Below the pieces are notes generated by a model, which saw only the letters and a program-made list of their open reading frames with translations, searched no databases and was not told the DNA's origin. This document shows, in pieces, positions 7,792 through 16,090 of a DNA stretch of 21,009 nt. Position numbers and translations under genes: made by a program. Position 1 is the stretch's first letter. Each line of letters begins with the position of its first letter. The DNA comes from SAR324 cluster bacterium (GTDB lineage Bacteria > SAR324 > JACQKK01): assembly GCA_022572825.1 (NCBI GenBank), contig JACZVE010000004.1:1-21009 (forward strand), written 5' to 3'.

Positions 7792-8436
7792 TCAGCCGGA
7801 CTGGATGCTGCCCCGCTCGATGATGTTGATGTGGTCGAGCATGTCCGCGACGTGTTTCTCGTTGGATTCGGCCACCAGAATCGAAAGCCCTTCCCTTTTC
7901 AGATTGGACAGCACCTCCGCCACCCGTCTGGCCAGCACGGGCGCCAACCCTTCGAAGGGTTCGTCCAACAGCAGCAGCTTGGTGCCGCACATCAGGGCCC
8001 TGGCCAACGCCACCATCTTTTGCTGGCCGCCGCTGAGCTGATTGGCGCGGCGTTTGGCGAACGCCTCCACCTCGGGCATAAGCTTGTAGATCCAGGCTAG
8101 CCGCTCCTCCGCCTGCCCAATTTTGGCGGCCCAGGCCGGCACGAGCAGGTTGTCCTCGGTCGTGAAATTAGGCACGAGACCCCGGTCCTCGGGCATGAAG
8201 CCGATCCCCAGGCGGGCCCGCCTGTAAGCCTGCATATCGAGCAGCTCCTGACGGTCGAACAGGATGCTGCCGGAGCGCACCTGGGACAGGCCCATCACGC
8301 TGCGGATCAGGGTGGTCTTGCCCGCGCCGTTACGCCCGATCAATCCGCACATGGAACCATCGGGGACGGAAAGGTTGACCTCCCGCAGAATGTTCGCCGT
8401 GCCGATGTTCACTTCCAGGGCCGCCACTTCAAGCAT
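7792..8436 (-). CDS. livF: Branched-chain amino-acid-type ABC importer, ATP-binding subunit LivF
   Basis: A 214-residue ATPase of the LivF family, the second nucleotide-binding subunit of the importer. Walker A GRNGAGKT is at 34-41, the ABC signature LSGGQ at 134-138 and the Walker B LLLLDE at 154-159. The start at 8436 (MLEVAAL) overlaps the end of livG by 8 bases; an upstream in-frame ATG at 8484 would add an Arg/Gln-rich stretch that overlaps livG coding further. Two oddities: the switch position, usually VEQN in LivF, reads VAESN, and the protein stops right after IIERGSIQSG, about 20 residues shorter than typical LivF, which loses the usual C-terminal helix. It is the last gene of the liv operon. 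Confidence 0.88.
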   Translation of the reverse strand: MLEVAALEVNIGTANILREVNLSVPDGSMCGLIGRNGAGKTTLIRSVMGLSQVRSGSILFDRQELLDMQAYRRARLGIGFMPEDRGLVPNFTTEDNLLVPAWAAKIGQAEERLAWIYKLMPEVEAFAKRRANQLSGGQQKMVALARALMCGTKLLLLDEPFEGLAPVLARRVAEVLSNLKREGLSILVAESNEKHVADMLDHINIIERGSIQSG

Positions 8437-9214
8437 GGGTCGCCCCCGCTGTTTGCGGCCGCGTTGCTTGAGGCTCCTCGCCAATGACGAATCGGCGCAC
8501 CTGGTCGTCCTTCAGCACCGTATCCGGGTCGCCGTCGGAAATGATGGCGCCCTCGTAGAAGGCCAGCACGCGCTTGGCATAGCGTTCCACGATATCCATA
8601 TCGTGCTCCACGAACAGCACGGTGATCCCCAGCTCCTTCAGCGCGGCCATCACCACATCCATGATGCCGTACTTTTCATGGACGCTGACCCCGCTGGTGG
8701 GCTCGTCCAGCAACACCAGGTTGGGATCGTGCACCATGGCCATGGCGATATCCAGCAGCTTGCGAACCCCCTGGGGCAGCAATCCCGCGGGCTGGTCCCG
8801 GTATTCCGCGATGTCGTAGCGGGCCAGGATGGCATCGGCGGCGTCGATCAGCTCCTTGCGCCGCAGGGGGCGCAGCAAGTGGAACATCCCTTTTTGCGCC
8901 ACCCCCAGGGCGATCATCAGGTTGTCGAACGCGGAAAGGGACGTGAATACCTGCGGCACCTGAAAGGAGCGGCAGATGCCGAGGCGGGTGATATCCCGCG
9001 GGGAGAGGGGAGTGATGTCCCGCCCCTGGTAAAAAATGCGGCCGCTGGAGGGCTTGAGATACCCGGTGACCATGTTGACGAAGGTGGTTTTGCCGGCTCC
9101 GTTGGCCCCGATGACGCCGATCACCTCGTGCTCTTCGATGGAGACCTCGATCCGGTCCGCCGCGATGACCGATCCGAAGGACTTGCTCAGGTTGTCCGCA
9201 TGCAGCAGCGCCAT
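8429..9214 (-). CDS. livG: Branched-chain amino-acid-type ABC importer, ATP-binding subunit LivG
   Basis: A 261-residue ATPase of the LivG family that energises the LivHM channel on the cytoplasmic face. Walker A GANGAGKT is at 36-43, Walker B LVLLDE at 166-171 and the switch histidine at 204 (FVEHDMD). The ABC signature is unusual: where LivG normally reads LSYGQ or LSHGD there is LPQGV at 146-150, so the serine and the final polar residue of the signature are replaced. The remaining context (RKLLDIAMAM) is typical. The gene starts 1 base after the livM stop and overlaps livF by 8 bases, showing translational coupling. Confidence 0.9.
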   Translation of the reverse strand: MALLHADNLSKSFGSVIAADRIEVSIEEHEVIGVIGANGAGKTTFVNMVTGYLKPSSGRIFYQGRDITPLSPRDITRLGICRSFQVPQVFTSLSAFDNLMIALGVAQKGMFHLLRPLRRKELIDAADAILARYDIAEYRDQPAGLLPQGVRKLLDIAMAMVHDPNLVLLDEPTSGVSVHEKYGIMDVVMAALKELGITVLFVEHDMDIVERYAKRVLAFYEGAIISDGDPDTVLKDDQVRRFVIGEEPQATRPQTAGATHA

Positions 9215-9215
9215 G

Positions 9216-10163
9216 TCACCCTTTTCTCGGTCCCCGTTGAACCAGGGACCACAACCCGTTTGGAAGGAACACGATAACGATCAGCAGCACCGTCCCCATC
9301 GTCAATTGCCAAAGCAGTGGCATGTATTCGAACGCGTAGGTGCGGAGCAGCTCGAAGATCACCGAGCCCAGAAACGGCGCGGCGACGCTCCCCGTGCCGG
9401 CGAAAATGGTGACGAACACGAACTCCCCCGAGATAAGCCAGTACACCATGGCATCCGGGTCCACGTGGCCCACCGCGATGGCCGTGATGGCGCCGCCGCC
9501 GCCGGCCAAGGCGCCGGCAATGACGAACTTCACGTTGATGGTGCGCTGAACGGAGACCCCCAGGTACTCCACACGGATCTCGTTGTCCCGGATGGCCGGG
9601 GAAAGATGGCCCATCGTCGAGGACAGATACCGGTGCACCAGGATGCTCATTGCGCATGCCAGCAGACACATCCAGAAATAGTTGACCGTTTGCAGCGTAT
9701 TCCCCTCGATAGGGAATCCGAAGAGGGTCAGTCCGACCACGTTGAATCCATCCGTGCTGCCCAGCACCTCGGTTTTCACCAGCACGCCGTAGAGCATCAT
9801 GGAAAAAGCGAGGCAGAGCATGGCGAAGAAAATCTCCCGGTAACGGGAGATGAGCAAGCCCAACAGGTAGGCCAGCAGGCCCGCGAACAGGAACGCCAAC
9901 AGGGTCAACACAAAAATGTCGGTCAGGCCGCCATACACCCGCAGCAGCCCCACGGTGTACCCGCCGGTTCCAAAAAAGAGCGCCTGACCGAAGGAAATCA
10001 GACCGGTGCGCCAGAGGATCAACAGCCCCAACACCACCAACCCCCGGGCCAAGGCGACCGTTCCCAGTGTGACGGCCCACTCCGGCAGGATCAGCTTGGC
10101 GAGCAGGAGAACGGCAAGGGCCACAAACAAGCCGATTTCGGTTTTGCTGAGCATTCCCCTCAT
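9216..10163 (-). CDS. livM: Branched-chain amino-acid-type ABC importer, permease subunit LivM
   Basis: A 315-residue inner-membrane permease of the LivM family with about eight to ten hydrophobic segments. The conserved block GLISFGQALFFGTGGYTVGLL (about 54-74) and the EAA-like cytoplasmic coupling segment around DNEIRVEYLGVSVQ match the family. The start at 10163 overlaps the livH stop in an ATGA junction, and the next gene starts one base after its stop. It pairs with LivH to form the channel. A second in-frame ATG three codons on (10154) is an alternative start. Confidence 0.9.
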   Translation of the reverse strand: MRGMLSKTEIGLFVALAVLLLAKLILPEWAVTLGTVALARGLVVLGLLILWRTGLISFGQALFFGTGGYTVGLLRVYGGLTDIFVLTLLAFLFAGLLAYLLGLLISRYREIFFAMLCLAFSMMLYGVLVKTEVLGSTDGFNVVGLTLFGFPIEGNTLQTVNYFWMCLLACAMSILVHRYLSSTMGHLSPAIRDNEIRVEYLGVSVQRTINVKFVIAGALAGGGGAITAIAVGHVDPDAMVYWLISGEFVFVTIFAGTGSVAAPFLGSVIFELLRTYAFEYMPLLWQLTMGTVLLIVIVFLPNGLWSLVQRGPRKG

Positions 10164-11056
10164 ATCTTTCTCGCTTCGGCTTGGCCGAACAGGCCCTGCG
10201 GACGAAAAACCAGCACCAGTGCCATGACCGCGTAGATGATAAACAGCTCCAGTTGCGGGAGCAGGTGCACGGCGGCCGCACGGATGATGCCCACTAACAC
10301 CGCTCCCACCACGGCGCCGGGAAAGCTGCCCATCCCCCCGATCACCACCACCGCGAAGGCGAGCACGATCACCTCGACCCCCATGCCGGGCGTCACCGAA
10401 ATCTGGGGGGCGGTGAAGGCCCCGCCCAGGGCCCCCAGCACGGCCCCGACCATGAATGTGATCGTGAACACCCGGGTGACGTTGATCCCCAAAGCCTGGG
10501 CCAACTCCCGGTCATGAATGACCACCTGCAGATATTTGCCTACCCTGGTGTGATTCAACCCCCACCAGAGGAGGGCGCCCACGACCAACGCCAGGGCGAT
10601 CATGGCCAAGTCGTAATTGGAAAAAACGAGTGCCTCGATTTCGGTGTTTCCCAACAGGGAATAGGGCTCGAAGGCGAAATAGGCGTCGGTGCCCCAGATG
10701 AGCATGATCGCGTCCTCCAGGATCAGGAACACCGCGTAGGTGACCAAAACCATGATGACCTCATCGCGCCCATACATGAACCGCAACAATCCCCGTTCCA
10801 TGATAAAGCCCATGGGTACGCCCACGATAATCGCAGACAAAAGCAGCACCGCAAAACTGCCCATGGGCGCATAGCCGGCGCTCAAATATTGCCCGACCAG
10901 CCAGGCGGCCACATAGGCCCCGAACGCATACAGGCTGCCGTGGGCGATGTTGAGAATTCTCATGACGCCGAAAATAAGGGTCAGGCCCACCGCCACTATG
11001 AAAATCCAGGAGGCGAAAATCAGACCGTCCAAGAGGATGGCGATTAGGGTGAGCAT
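10160..11056 (-). CDS. livH: Branched-chain amino-acid-type ABC importer, permease subunit LivH
   Basis: A 298-residue permease of the LivH family. It starts MLTLIAILLDGLIFAS and carries the family block GVMRILNIAHGSLYAFGAYVAAWL near residues 30-53, followed by hydrophobic segments and the glycine-rich end of the EAA loop (VVIGGMGSFPGAVVGAVLVG). I chose ATG 11056 because it gives the normal family length; a longer frame to 11122 would run through the stem-loop in the gap and add a non-membrane, Pro/Arg-rich stretch. The ribosome-binding site is weak. It is separated from the binding-protein gene by 77 bases holding a hairpin, and is translationally coupled to livM. Confidence 0.88.
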   Translation of the reverse strand: MLTLIAILLDGLIFASWIFIVAVGLTLIFGVMRILNIAHGSLYAFGAYVAAWLVGQYLSAGYAPMGSFAVLLLSAIIVGVPMGFIMERGLLRFMYGRDEVIMVLVTYAVFLILEDAIMLIWGTDAYFAFEPYSLLGNTEIEALVFSNYDLAMIALALVVGALLWWGLNHTRVGKYLQVVIHDRELAQALGINVTRVFTITFMVGAVLGALGGAFTAPQISVTPGMGVEVIVLAFAVVVIGGMGSFPGAVVGAVLVGIIRAAAVHLLPQLELFIIYAVMALVLVFRPQGLFGQAEARKI

Positions 11057-11095
11057 GCCTGAATCGACGCTTGTGTTTGCCCGGAAAAATGGGTA

Positions 11096-11119
11096 GGGAC
11101 GGCACGGAAGCGCCGTCCC
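11096..11119 (-). terminator. Intra-operon stem-loop (candidate attenuator) between binding-protein gene and livH
   Basis: GGGACGGC (11096-11103) and GCCGTCCC (11112-11119) form a perfect 8-base-pair stem with an 8-base loop. On the transcribed (minus) strand the stem is followed five bases later by ATTTTTCC, a short U-run. It sits between the binding-protein stop and the livH start, where a partial terminator or mRNA-stabilising hairpin commonly raises binding protein over permease. Confidence 0.55.
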
Positions 11120-11133
11120 CAACCGTCATCGCA

Positions 11134-12471
11134 TTAGCCGCACTTGGCGCCCTTCATGCCGCCCTTGATCCAGGCGGCGCCTTTCATCCCCTTGGGCGCG
11201 TTGACGCATTCGGGATCAAACCACATGATGTCGGTGAAGGTAGCGGTTCCGGTGGACTTGTCGAACTTGAACTGTCCATAGGCCGTTCCGGTGAAGGCCT
11301 GGTGGCCGTTGCCATAGGCCATGTCTATCGTGATTCCGAAGGCCTCGTATTTCAGATACTCGAAGGCCTTGACGACCTCCTCGGTGCTGGGCATCCCGCC
11401 GCCCCTGGCCTGGGAGGCCTTGTCGTAGGCGATCTTCAGCCCCAGCATGGCCTGGGCCGTCATGTAGGAGGGATACACCGGCGGTGCGGTAAACAGATCC
11501 TGATAGGCCGCGCGGAACCAATCGTTCAGGGGCGTCTGCCGGGCGAGAACCCCGTAAGGCCCGCGGGCGCTGATAATAATGCCGTCCGGCATTTTGGCCC
11601 CCAGCCGGAACATGTTGGCTTCGCCAATGGTCAGGATGATCTTGCTGCGCTTGTTCAAGCCCCTGGCGGCCGCCTGATTCACGAAGCTTTCCAGATCGGC
11701 GCCCCACAACGAGGAGTGGATCACGTCGGGCTTTTTCCGCAACAGCACGGAGATTTCCGAGGTGAACGTCCCGGCGAACAGCTTCGGGAATTGCTCGGTG
11801 ACGATTTCGCTGTCAGGATTCATTAATTTGAAGGCCAGGTGGAAATCCCGCCAGGAGTCCTGCCCCCAAGCGTAGTTGGGGTTGATGCCGGCGATGGTTC
11901 TGGCGTTGGGAAACTTCTCCTTGATGTAATGGGCGGCTCCAACGCTGTCCGTGATGGAGTCGGAGATGGTGCGGAACACGTACTTGTAGCTGGCATCCTC
12001 GAACAGGCGCGGGGTTCCGCAGATGGGGATCACGGTCAACATCTTCAGTTCGTCGGCCACCGGCGCAACGGCGATGCAGTTTCCACTGGAGATGTAGCCC
12101 ACCACCACGTCCACCTTCTGGCGTTGCACCAGATTGCGAAACTCGGTGACCTGCTTGGTGGCGCCACCGGACTCGTCGATGTACACCGCCTCGATCTGGG
12201 CGCCGGCCATCCCCTTCGTGTTATAGGGCGCGGGGATTTTTCCCCCGTTGATGGCGGCAATCAGCGTTTCCACGCCGTTGCGGGCGGGAATGCCGAAAGG
12301 TCCGGCGGCAGCGCCCGACAAGAACAACACAACCCCGATTTTCAGGGTCTCGGCCGCCTGGGCTTTTTGCGGAGCCGCGCCTGTGAGCAGGGACACCGCG
12401 ATGAATACTCCGAGGCCCACACTCAGGAAGCGGGCGGAAAATATCTTTCGCATTGGCTTGACTGCAGACAT
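11134..12471 (-). CDS. Periplasmic substrate-binding protein of Liv-type ABC importer (type I periplasmic-binding fold)
   Basis: A 445-residue exported binding protein. Residues 1-40 form a signal peptide: basic MRKIFSARF, a hydrophobic core, then KAQA-A as a likely cleavage site. The mature part starts ETLKIGVVLFLSGAAAGPFG, the usual opening of the LivJ/AmiC-type fold. YIDESGGATKQVTEFRNLVQRQKVDVVVGYISSG is the classic second block. It is long for a LivJ (about 370), so the ligand may not be a branched-chain amino acid. AGGAGGTG lies 7-14 bases before the ATG, the strongest ribosome-binding site in the cluster. It is the first gene of the importer operon, with a 404-base gap upstream. Confidence 0.9.
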   Translation of the reverse strand: MSAVKPMRKIFSARFLSVGLGVFIAVSLLTGAAPQKAQAAETLKIGVVLFLSGAAAGPFGIPARNGVETLIAAINGGKIPAPYNTKGMAGAQIEAVYIDESGGATKQVTEFRNLVQRQKVDVVVGYISSGNCIAVAPVADELKMLTVIPICGTPRLFEDASYKYVFRTISDSITDSVGAAHYIKEKFPNARTIAGINPNYAWGQDSWRDFHLAFKLMNPDSEIVTEQFPKLFAGTFTSEISVLLRKKPDVIHSSLWGADLESFVNQAAARGLNKRSKIILTIGEANMFRLGAKMPDGIIISARGPYGVLARQTPLNDWFRAAYQDLFTAPPVYPSYMTAQAMLGLKIAYDKASQARGGGMPSTEEVVKAFEYLKYEAFGITIDMAYGNGHQAFTGTAYGQFKFDKSTGTATFTDIMWFDPECVNAPKGMKGAAWIKGGMKGAKCG

Positions 12472-12875
12472 GAAACACCTCCTGTCGTTTTTTGATCACC
12501 CAGTAATGACACCCCCGGGCCGGACAATCGTGTTGCCCGGCGTGTCCAGGGCGTTCCTATTCTCCTGCAAAGGTTTCCGGCGATGACCTCCCCCGGCAAA
12601 GCACCCGTCCTCCAGGAGACCGGAAAACCCAGCCGGGAAGACGGTGTTCGCCAGCGAACCTACCCCATTTTTCATGAGGGCTACAAGCAGAATCCATCAT
12701 TTGGCGGACAATAGGGGGTTTTCCCGCTTATTTCCCGGAAATGGGAAGGCCCAGCATCGCCCCACGCTGGCTCGCCCGGATTTTCCCGCGCAAATTTTCC
12801 CGCGAACAGGGCACCGGGAAAGCGGTGGCCCCCCCGCCGGGTCGGATCGCGTCTGTTCCGGCCGGATATTAGGAG
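12472..12875. other. Intergenic region before the importer operon with TTTCCCG motifs
   Basis: This 404-base gap between the acyl-CoA dehydrogenase stop and the binding-protein start has no convincing gene. It holds five copies of the heptamer TTTCCCG or its complement (12720-12726, 12731-12737, 12782-12788, 12796-12802, 12815-12821). One of them sits within the dyad ATTTCC-C-GGAAAT (12730-12742). Two copies sit in an 11-base direct repeat ATTTTCCCGCG (12780-12790, 12794-12804). A 10-base palindrome TCCGGCCGGA (12857-12866) lies just after the dehydrogenase stop. The region most likely contains the importer promoter and its operators; no sigma-70 pair was clear. Confidence 0.55.
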
Positions 12876-14042
12876 TTACTTTGCGACAAAGCTGCGCCCG
12901 ATCAGCTGGCGATGAATCTGGTTGGTGCCCTCCCAGATTTGAGTGATCTTGGCGTCCCGCATCAGCCGTTCCACCCGGAAGTCCTTGCAGTACCCGTAAC
13001 CGCCGTGCAGTTGGACGGCCTCGGTGGCGATGCGCATGGCCAGATCGGAGGCCCGCAATTTGAGTATGGAGGCCTCGATGGCGATATCCGTCTCCCCGGC
13101 GTCCACCAGCCGGGCCACGTGCCACAACCAAGCCTCGCACTGGGCCAGTTCCGCGGCCAGGTCGGCCAGCAGGAACTGGATGCCCTGAAACTCCACGATG
13201 CGCCGGCCCCACTGCCTGCGCTCGTTGATGTAGGCAACGGCGTCCTCGAAGGCGCCACGGGCTATCCCCAGGGCGTGCGCGGCAATGCTGGGCCGGGATT
13301 TGTTGAGCGAGGCCAGCAGCAGCTTCAATCCCTCCCCCGGCTCGCCCAGCAGGTTCGCACGGGGAACCCGGCAGCCATCGAAGGCCAGGGCGACCGTGCT
13401 GGAGGCCCGCAGGCCCATCTTGTCCTCCTTGCGAAGGACGGTCAATCCGGGAGTGCCTTTTTCCAGCACCAGGGTCGAAATGGCCCGCTTGTCGTCCCCG
13501 ATCTCCGACCACTTTCCGAACAGCAGATACAGGTCGGCCACGTCGCCATTGGTGATAAAGTTCTTGGTGCCCTCCACGATGATGGCGTCTCCCTCCGGGG
13601 TGAACCGGGTCTTCATCGCCGTCGCGTCGGAGCCGGCCGTGGGCTCGGTGATGGCCAGCGAGGCCAGCCCGCCCTGCAAAATGACCGGCAGCAGGCGCGC
13701 CTTCTGCTCCTCGCTACCGAAGTCGATCAGGGGGTTCATGGCGTGGAAAGTGGTGGACCAGACGGATCCCGTGGAGGCGCAGGCCTTGCTGATCTCCCGC
13801 ACGCAGCAAAGGTAAGCCGCATAGGAAAGCTTGGCGCCCCCGTAGGCCTCCGGGATGTAAATGCCGTTCAGCCCCAGCGCGTTGAGGGCCTTCACGTTCT
13901 CCCAGGGAAATTCGCCCGTGGCGTCGTGGTGCTGCGCCCGGGGACCCAACTTGTCCCGCGCCAGGGCGCGCACGCTTTCCAGCACCAGCCGTTCCTCCTC
14001 GGAAAGCCGGGGTAGCGCGTCGATCCGCTCGAAAACCTTCAT
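12876..14042 (-). CDS. Acyl-CoA dehydrogenase
   Basis: A 388-residue flavoprotein of the acyl-CoA dehydrogenase family, which introduces an alpha,beta double bond into an acyl-CoA and passes electrons to ETF. The N-terminal helical domain is followed by LASLAITEPTAGSD (the FAD and substrate-binding signature) near residues 130-143. The C-terminal helical domain has QLHGGYGY and IWEGTNQIHRQLIGR. Glu371 in IWEGTNQ is the usual catalytic base of the short- and medium-chain group, so catalysis looks intact. GAGGCG, overlapping the stop of the preceding SDR gene, acts as ribosome-binding site with a 6-base gap, so the two genes are coupled. It probably oxidises the CoA ester of the compound brought in by the adjacent importer. 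Confidence 0.9.
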   Translation of the reverse strand: MKVFERIDALPRLSEEERLVLESVRALARDKLGPRAQHHDATGEFPWENVKALNALGLNGIYIPEAYGGAKLSYAAYLCCVREISKACASTGSVWSTTFHAMNPLIDFGSEEQKARLLPVILQGGLASLAITEPTAGSDATAMKTRFTPEGDAIIVEGTKNFITNGDVADLYLLFGKWSEIGDDKRAISTLVLEKGTPGLTVLRKEDKMGLRASSTVALAFDGCRVPRANLLGEPGEGLKLLLASLNKSRPSIAAHALGIARGAFEDAVAYINERRQWGRRIVEFQGIQFLLADLAAELAQCEAWLWHVARLVDAGETDIAIEASILKLRASDLAMRIATEAVQLHGGYGYCKDFRVERLMRDAKITQIWEGTNQIHRQLIGRSFVAK

Positions 14043-14048
14043 GGCGCC

Positions 14049-14804
14049 TCAATGGGCGATGCTCTGCCCGCCATCGATGTATATCGTCTCTCCCGTCAAG
14101 AAGGGGAGCTCTTCTGAGAACAGCGCCGCCACCAGCCGGGCCACCTCCTCGGGTTTGCCGGGCCGGCCCAAGGGGATGCGGGGCAGCAGGTAATCGCGAA
14201 CCGATTTGCGGCGGAGGAATTCCTTGTTCAGGTTGGTTTCGATGTAGCCCGCCGCGACGTTCAGGACGATGATGCCCTGCTGGGCCCATTCCACCGCCAG
14301 GCATCGCGTGATCGCCCCCACGGCGGCCTTGGAGGCGGCATAGGCCAGGTTGCGGGAAACCCCCAGCCGGTCGAAGAAGGAGCCCATGTTGAGGATCATG
14401 CCCCCGCCCAGCGCCTGCAACAAAGGGTAAGCCTCCCGGCAAACGACGAACAGCCCCGTCACGTTGGTGCGCAGAACCTCCTCGAAGTCCGCGGCGGAGA
14501 AGGTTTCGCTGGGGCCGTGCAGATGAATGCCGGCGTTGTTGACCACCCCCCGCAAACCCCCCGCCCGGCCGGCGACAGACCGCAGGGCGCGGGCCACGCT
14601 GACCTCGTCCCTCACGTCGCAGGGCTCGGCCAGCAGCCGCGCCGCCAGGGTTTTGGGCACAGGCAACTCCTCGACCCCCTTTCCGGCCCGGGAAAGGCAG
14701 GCCACGGTGAATCCGCGCCGGGCCAACTCCAGGGAGATGGCCGCCCCCAAGCCGCGATTGGCTCCCGTGACGGCGATTGCTCCTCTCTTTTTCCGTTCAG
14801 CCAT
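14049..14804 (-). CDS. Short-chain dehydrogenase/reductase (SDR)
   Basis: A 251-residue classical SDR. TGANRGLG (13-20) binds the nucleotide. NNAG (89-92), Asn114, Ser142, Tyr155 and Lys159 (YAASK) form the complete catalytic tetrad. The C-terminal TGETIYIDGG is typical of FabG-like members. It should interconvert a hydroxyl and a keto group with NAD(P)H. Possible roles are a hydroxyacyl-CoA dehydrogenase step downstream of the acyl-CoA dehydrogenase or a cyclic alcohol dehydrogenase. The start at 14804 has only a weak ribosome-binding site. The 156-base gap upstream carries two CGGGAAA/TTTCCCG motifs. Confidence 0.87.
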   Translation of the reverse strand: MAERKKRGAIAVTGANRGLGAAISLELARRGFTVACLSRAGKGVEELPVPKTLAARLLAEPCDVRDEVSVARALRSVAGRAGGLRGVVNNAGIHLHGPSETFSAADFEEVLRTNVTGLFVVCREAYPLLQALGGGMILNMGSFFDRLGVSRNLAYAASKAAVGAITRCLAVEWAQQGIIVLNVAAGYIETNLNKEFLRRKSVRDYLLPRIPLGRPGKPEEVARLVAALFSEELPFLTGETIYIDGGQSIAH

Positions 14805-14960
14805 TCTTGCACCGCAACGGGCAATTTTCCCGGAATGCCCTCACGCTCCTTGTCCGCTCGGCCATTGGGGGGACTTGGGTCGGAAGGCGCACCTCGATCT
14901 TCATCCGCCGGGAAAGTATCGTCAACTTCGGATGGAGATGGGGTGGGTACTATAAAACTA

Positions 14961-16022
14961 CTAGAACTTCGCCATCACCAATCGGGAAAAATCCTCGGCG
15001 ACCCGGTATTGGGAGGCCAGGGAAGGAAGAAAAAACAGGTGCTGCAGACCTTGCTGCTCCAACTCCCGGATTCGCTCAATCACCTCCTCGGGGGTGCCGA
15101 TGATGCAATTGGCCCTGACCATGTCCTTGGTCACGAACCTCGCCTCATCCTCCCGCAGGTAGTTGTAATGGCTGCGATGCTGCCACAGGTGGCGATGGGA
15201 TTTCGGGATTTGCCGGACATGCTCGACGTATTCCTTCCAGATGCCCCTGACGAAATGCGGCGGTTCCCCGCCCGTCTCGCCGATTTGATCGTAAATGTAA
15301 TGGGCCGCCATCATCACCGCCGCGCCCACCTCGCGCAACACGCGATCCGAGGTGTGGGATTCCCCCTTTTCCAGCATCATCACGTTGGCCAGCCCGCAGG
15401 TGAAAAAATCAGCAAAAGCGCGCCCGCTGCGTTCCGCGCCCACCCTGGCTCTGGCGATGGCCTCGGAAGGGGGGCCACCCCGAGGAATCCCCGTAATCAT
15501 CCCCTCGGCCAAATCTCCGGACATCCTTTGGGCCTTGGGGCCGAACGCGGAGAAGTAAATGGGGATGTGATGGTCCAACTCGACGAACTTGTCCTCCGCC
15601 ATCAAAAATTCGACCAGTGCCGTATGGCCCTGATAGGTGTATGCAACCTCCTGGCGGTTTAGCAGTGCGCGTACGACCTCGACATATTCCCTGAAATCCT
15701 TCTGTTTCATGGGCTTTTGGCCCATCGCCCGCATGGCCGTGTAGCCGGTGCCGAGACCGAGGAAGGTCCTGCCCGGAGCGAGGCGGCTGATGGAGGCAAT
15801 GCTGTGGGCGGTGACGGGGGCAATGCGGGTTGCCGGTATGGCCACGCCCGTTCCTATGTTGATCTTGCGGGTCAATTGGGCCGCCAATGCCAATGTCGCG
15901 TAACAATCGGACCAAAGCATCTGGCTATCCCCCACCCAGGCATGGGAATAACCCAAATTTTCCATGTGGGCGACAAAACCGGCATCATCCGTTTTCGCGG
16001 CAACCAGAATTCCGAAATTCAT
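14961..16022 (-). CDS. LLM-class flavin-dependent oxidoreductase
   Basis: A 353-residue TIM-barrel of the luciferase-like monooxygenase / methylene-H4MPT reductase superfamily. MNFGILVAAKTDDAGF, ENLGYSHAWVGDSQ, INIGTGVAIPATRIAP and RTFLGLGTGYTAM are the successive barrel blocks of the single-subunit FMN- or F420-dependent group. The C-terminal IIGTPEEVIERIRELEQQGLQHLFF is characteristic. Whether it is a monooxygenase (FMNH2 plus oxygen) or an F420-dependent reductase cannot be decided. GGAGGGAGG directly precedes the ATG at 16022, so the start is secure. As the first gene of the minus-strand series it may activate or ring-open the imported compound before the SDR and acyl-CoA dehydrogenase steps. 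Confidence 0.88.
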   Translation of the reverse strand: MNFGILVAAKTDDAGFVAHMENLGYSHAWVGDSQMLWSDCYATLALAAQLTRKINIGTGVAIPATRIAPVTAHSIASISRLAPGRTFLGLGTGYTAMRAMGQKPMKQKDFREYVEVVRALLNRQEVAYTYQGHTALVEFLMAEDKFVELDHHIPIYFSAFGPKAQRMSGDLAEGMITGIPRGGPPSEAIARARVGAERSGRAFADFFTCGLANVMMLEKGESHTSDRVLREVGAAVMMAAHYIYDQIGETGGEPPHFVRGIWKEYVEHVRQIPKSHRHLWQHRSHYNYLREDEARFVTKDMVRANCIIGTPEEVIERIRELEQQGLQHLFFLPSLASQYRVAEDFSRLVMAKF

Positions 16023-16090
16023 CCTCCCTCCTGTTTATTTCATGAACTGAGCTTGTGCGACAAAGCCCCACTTCAGAGGGAGGCACCGTG

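Noticed and set aside
8264..9277. A 337-codon plus-strand frame opposite livG
   Set aside because: Antisense shadow; the minus strand carries all ABC ATPase motifs.
9036..10235. A 399-codon plus-strand frame opposite livM and the start of livG
   Set aside because: Gln/His-rich shadow of the permease coding sequence, with no family features.
12912..14015. A 367-codon plus-strand frame opposite the acyl-CoA dehydrogenase
   Set aside because: Gly/Gln/Val-rich shadow without recognisable domains.
14517..15662. A 381-codon plus-strand frame spanning the SDR-LLM junction
   Set aside because: It crosses two recognised minus-strand genes and shows no domain.
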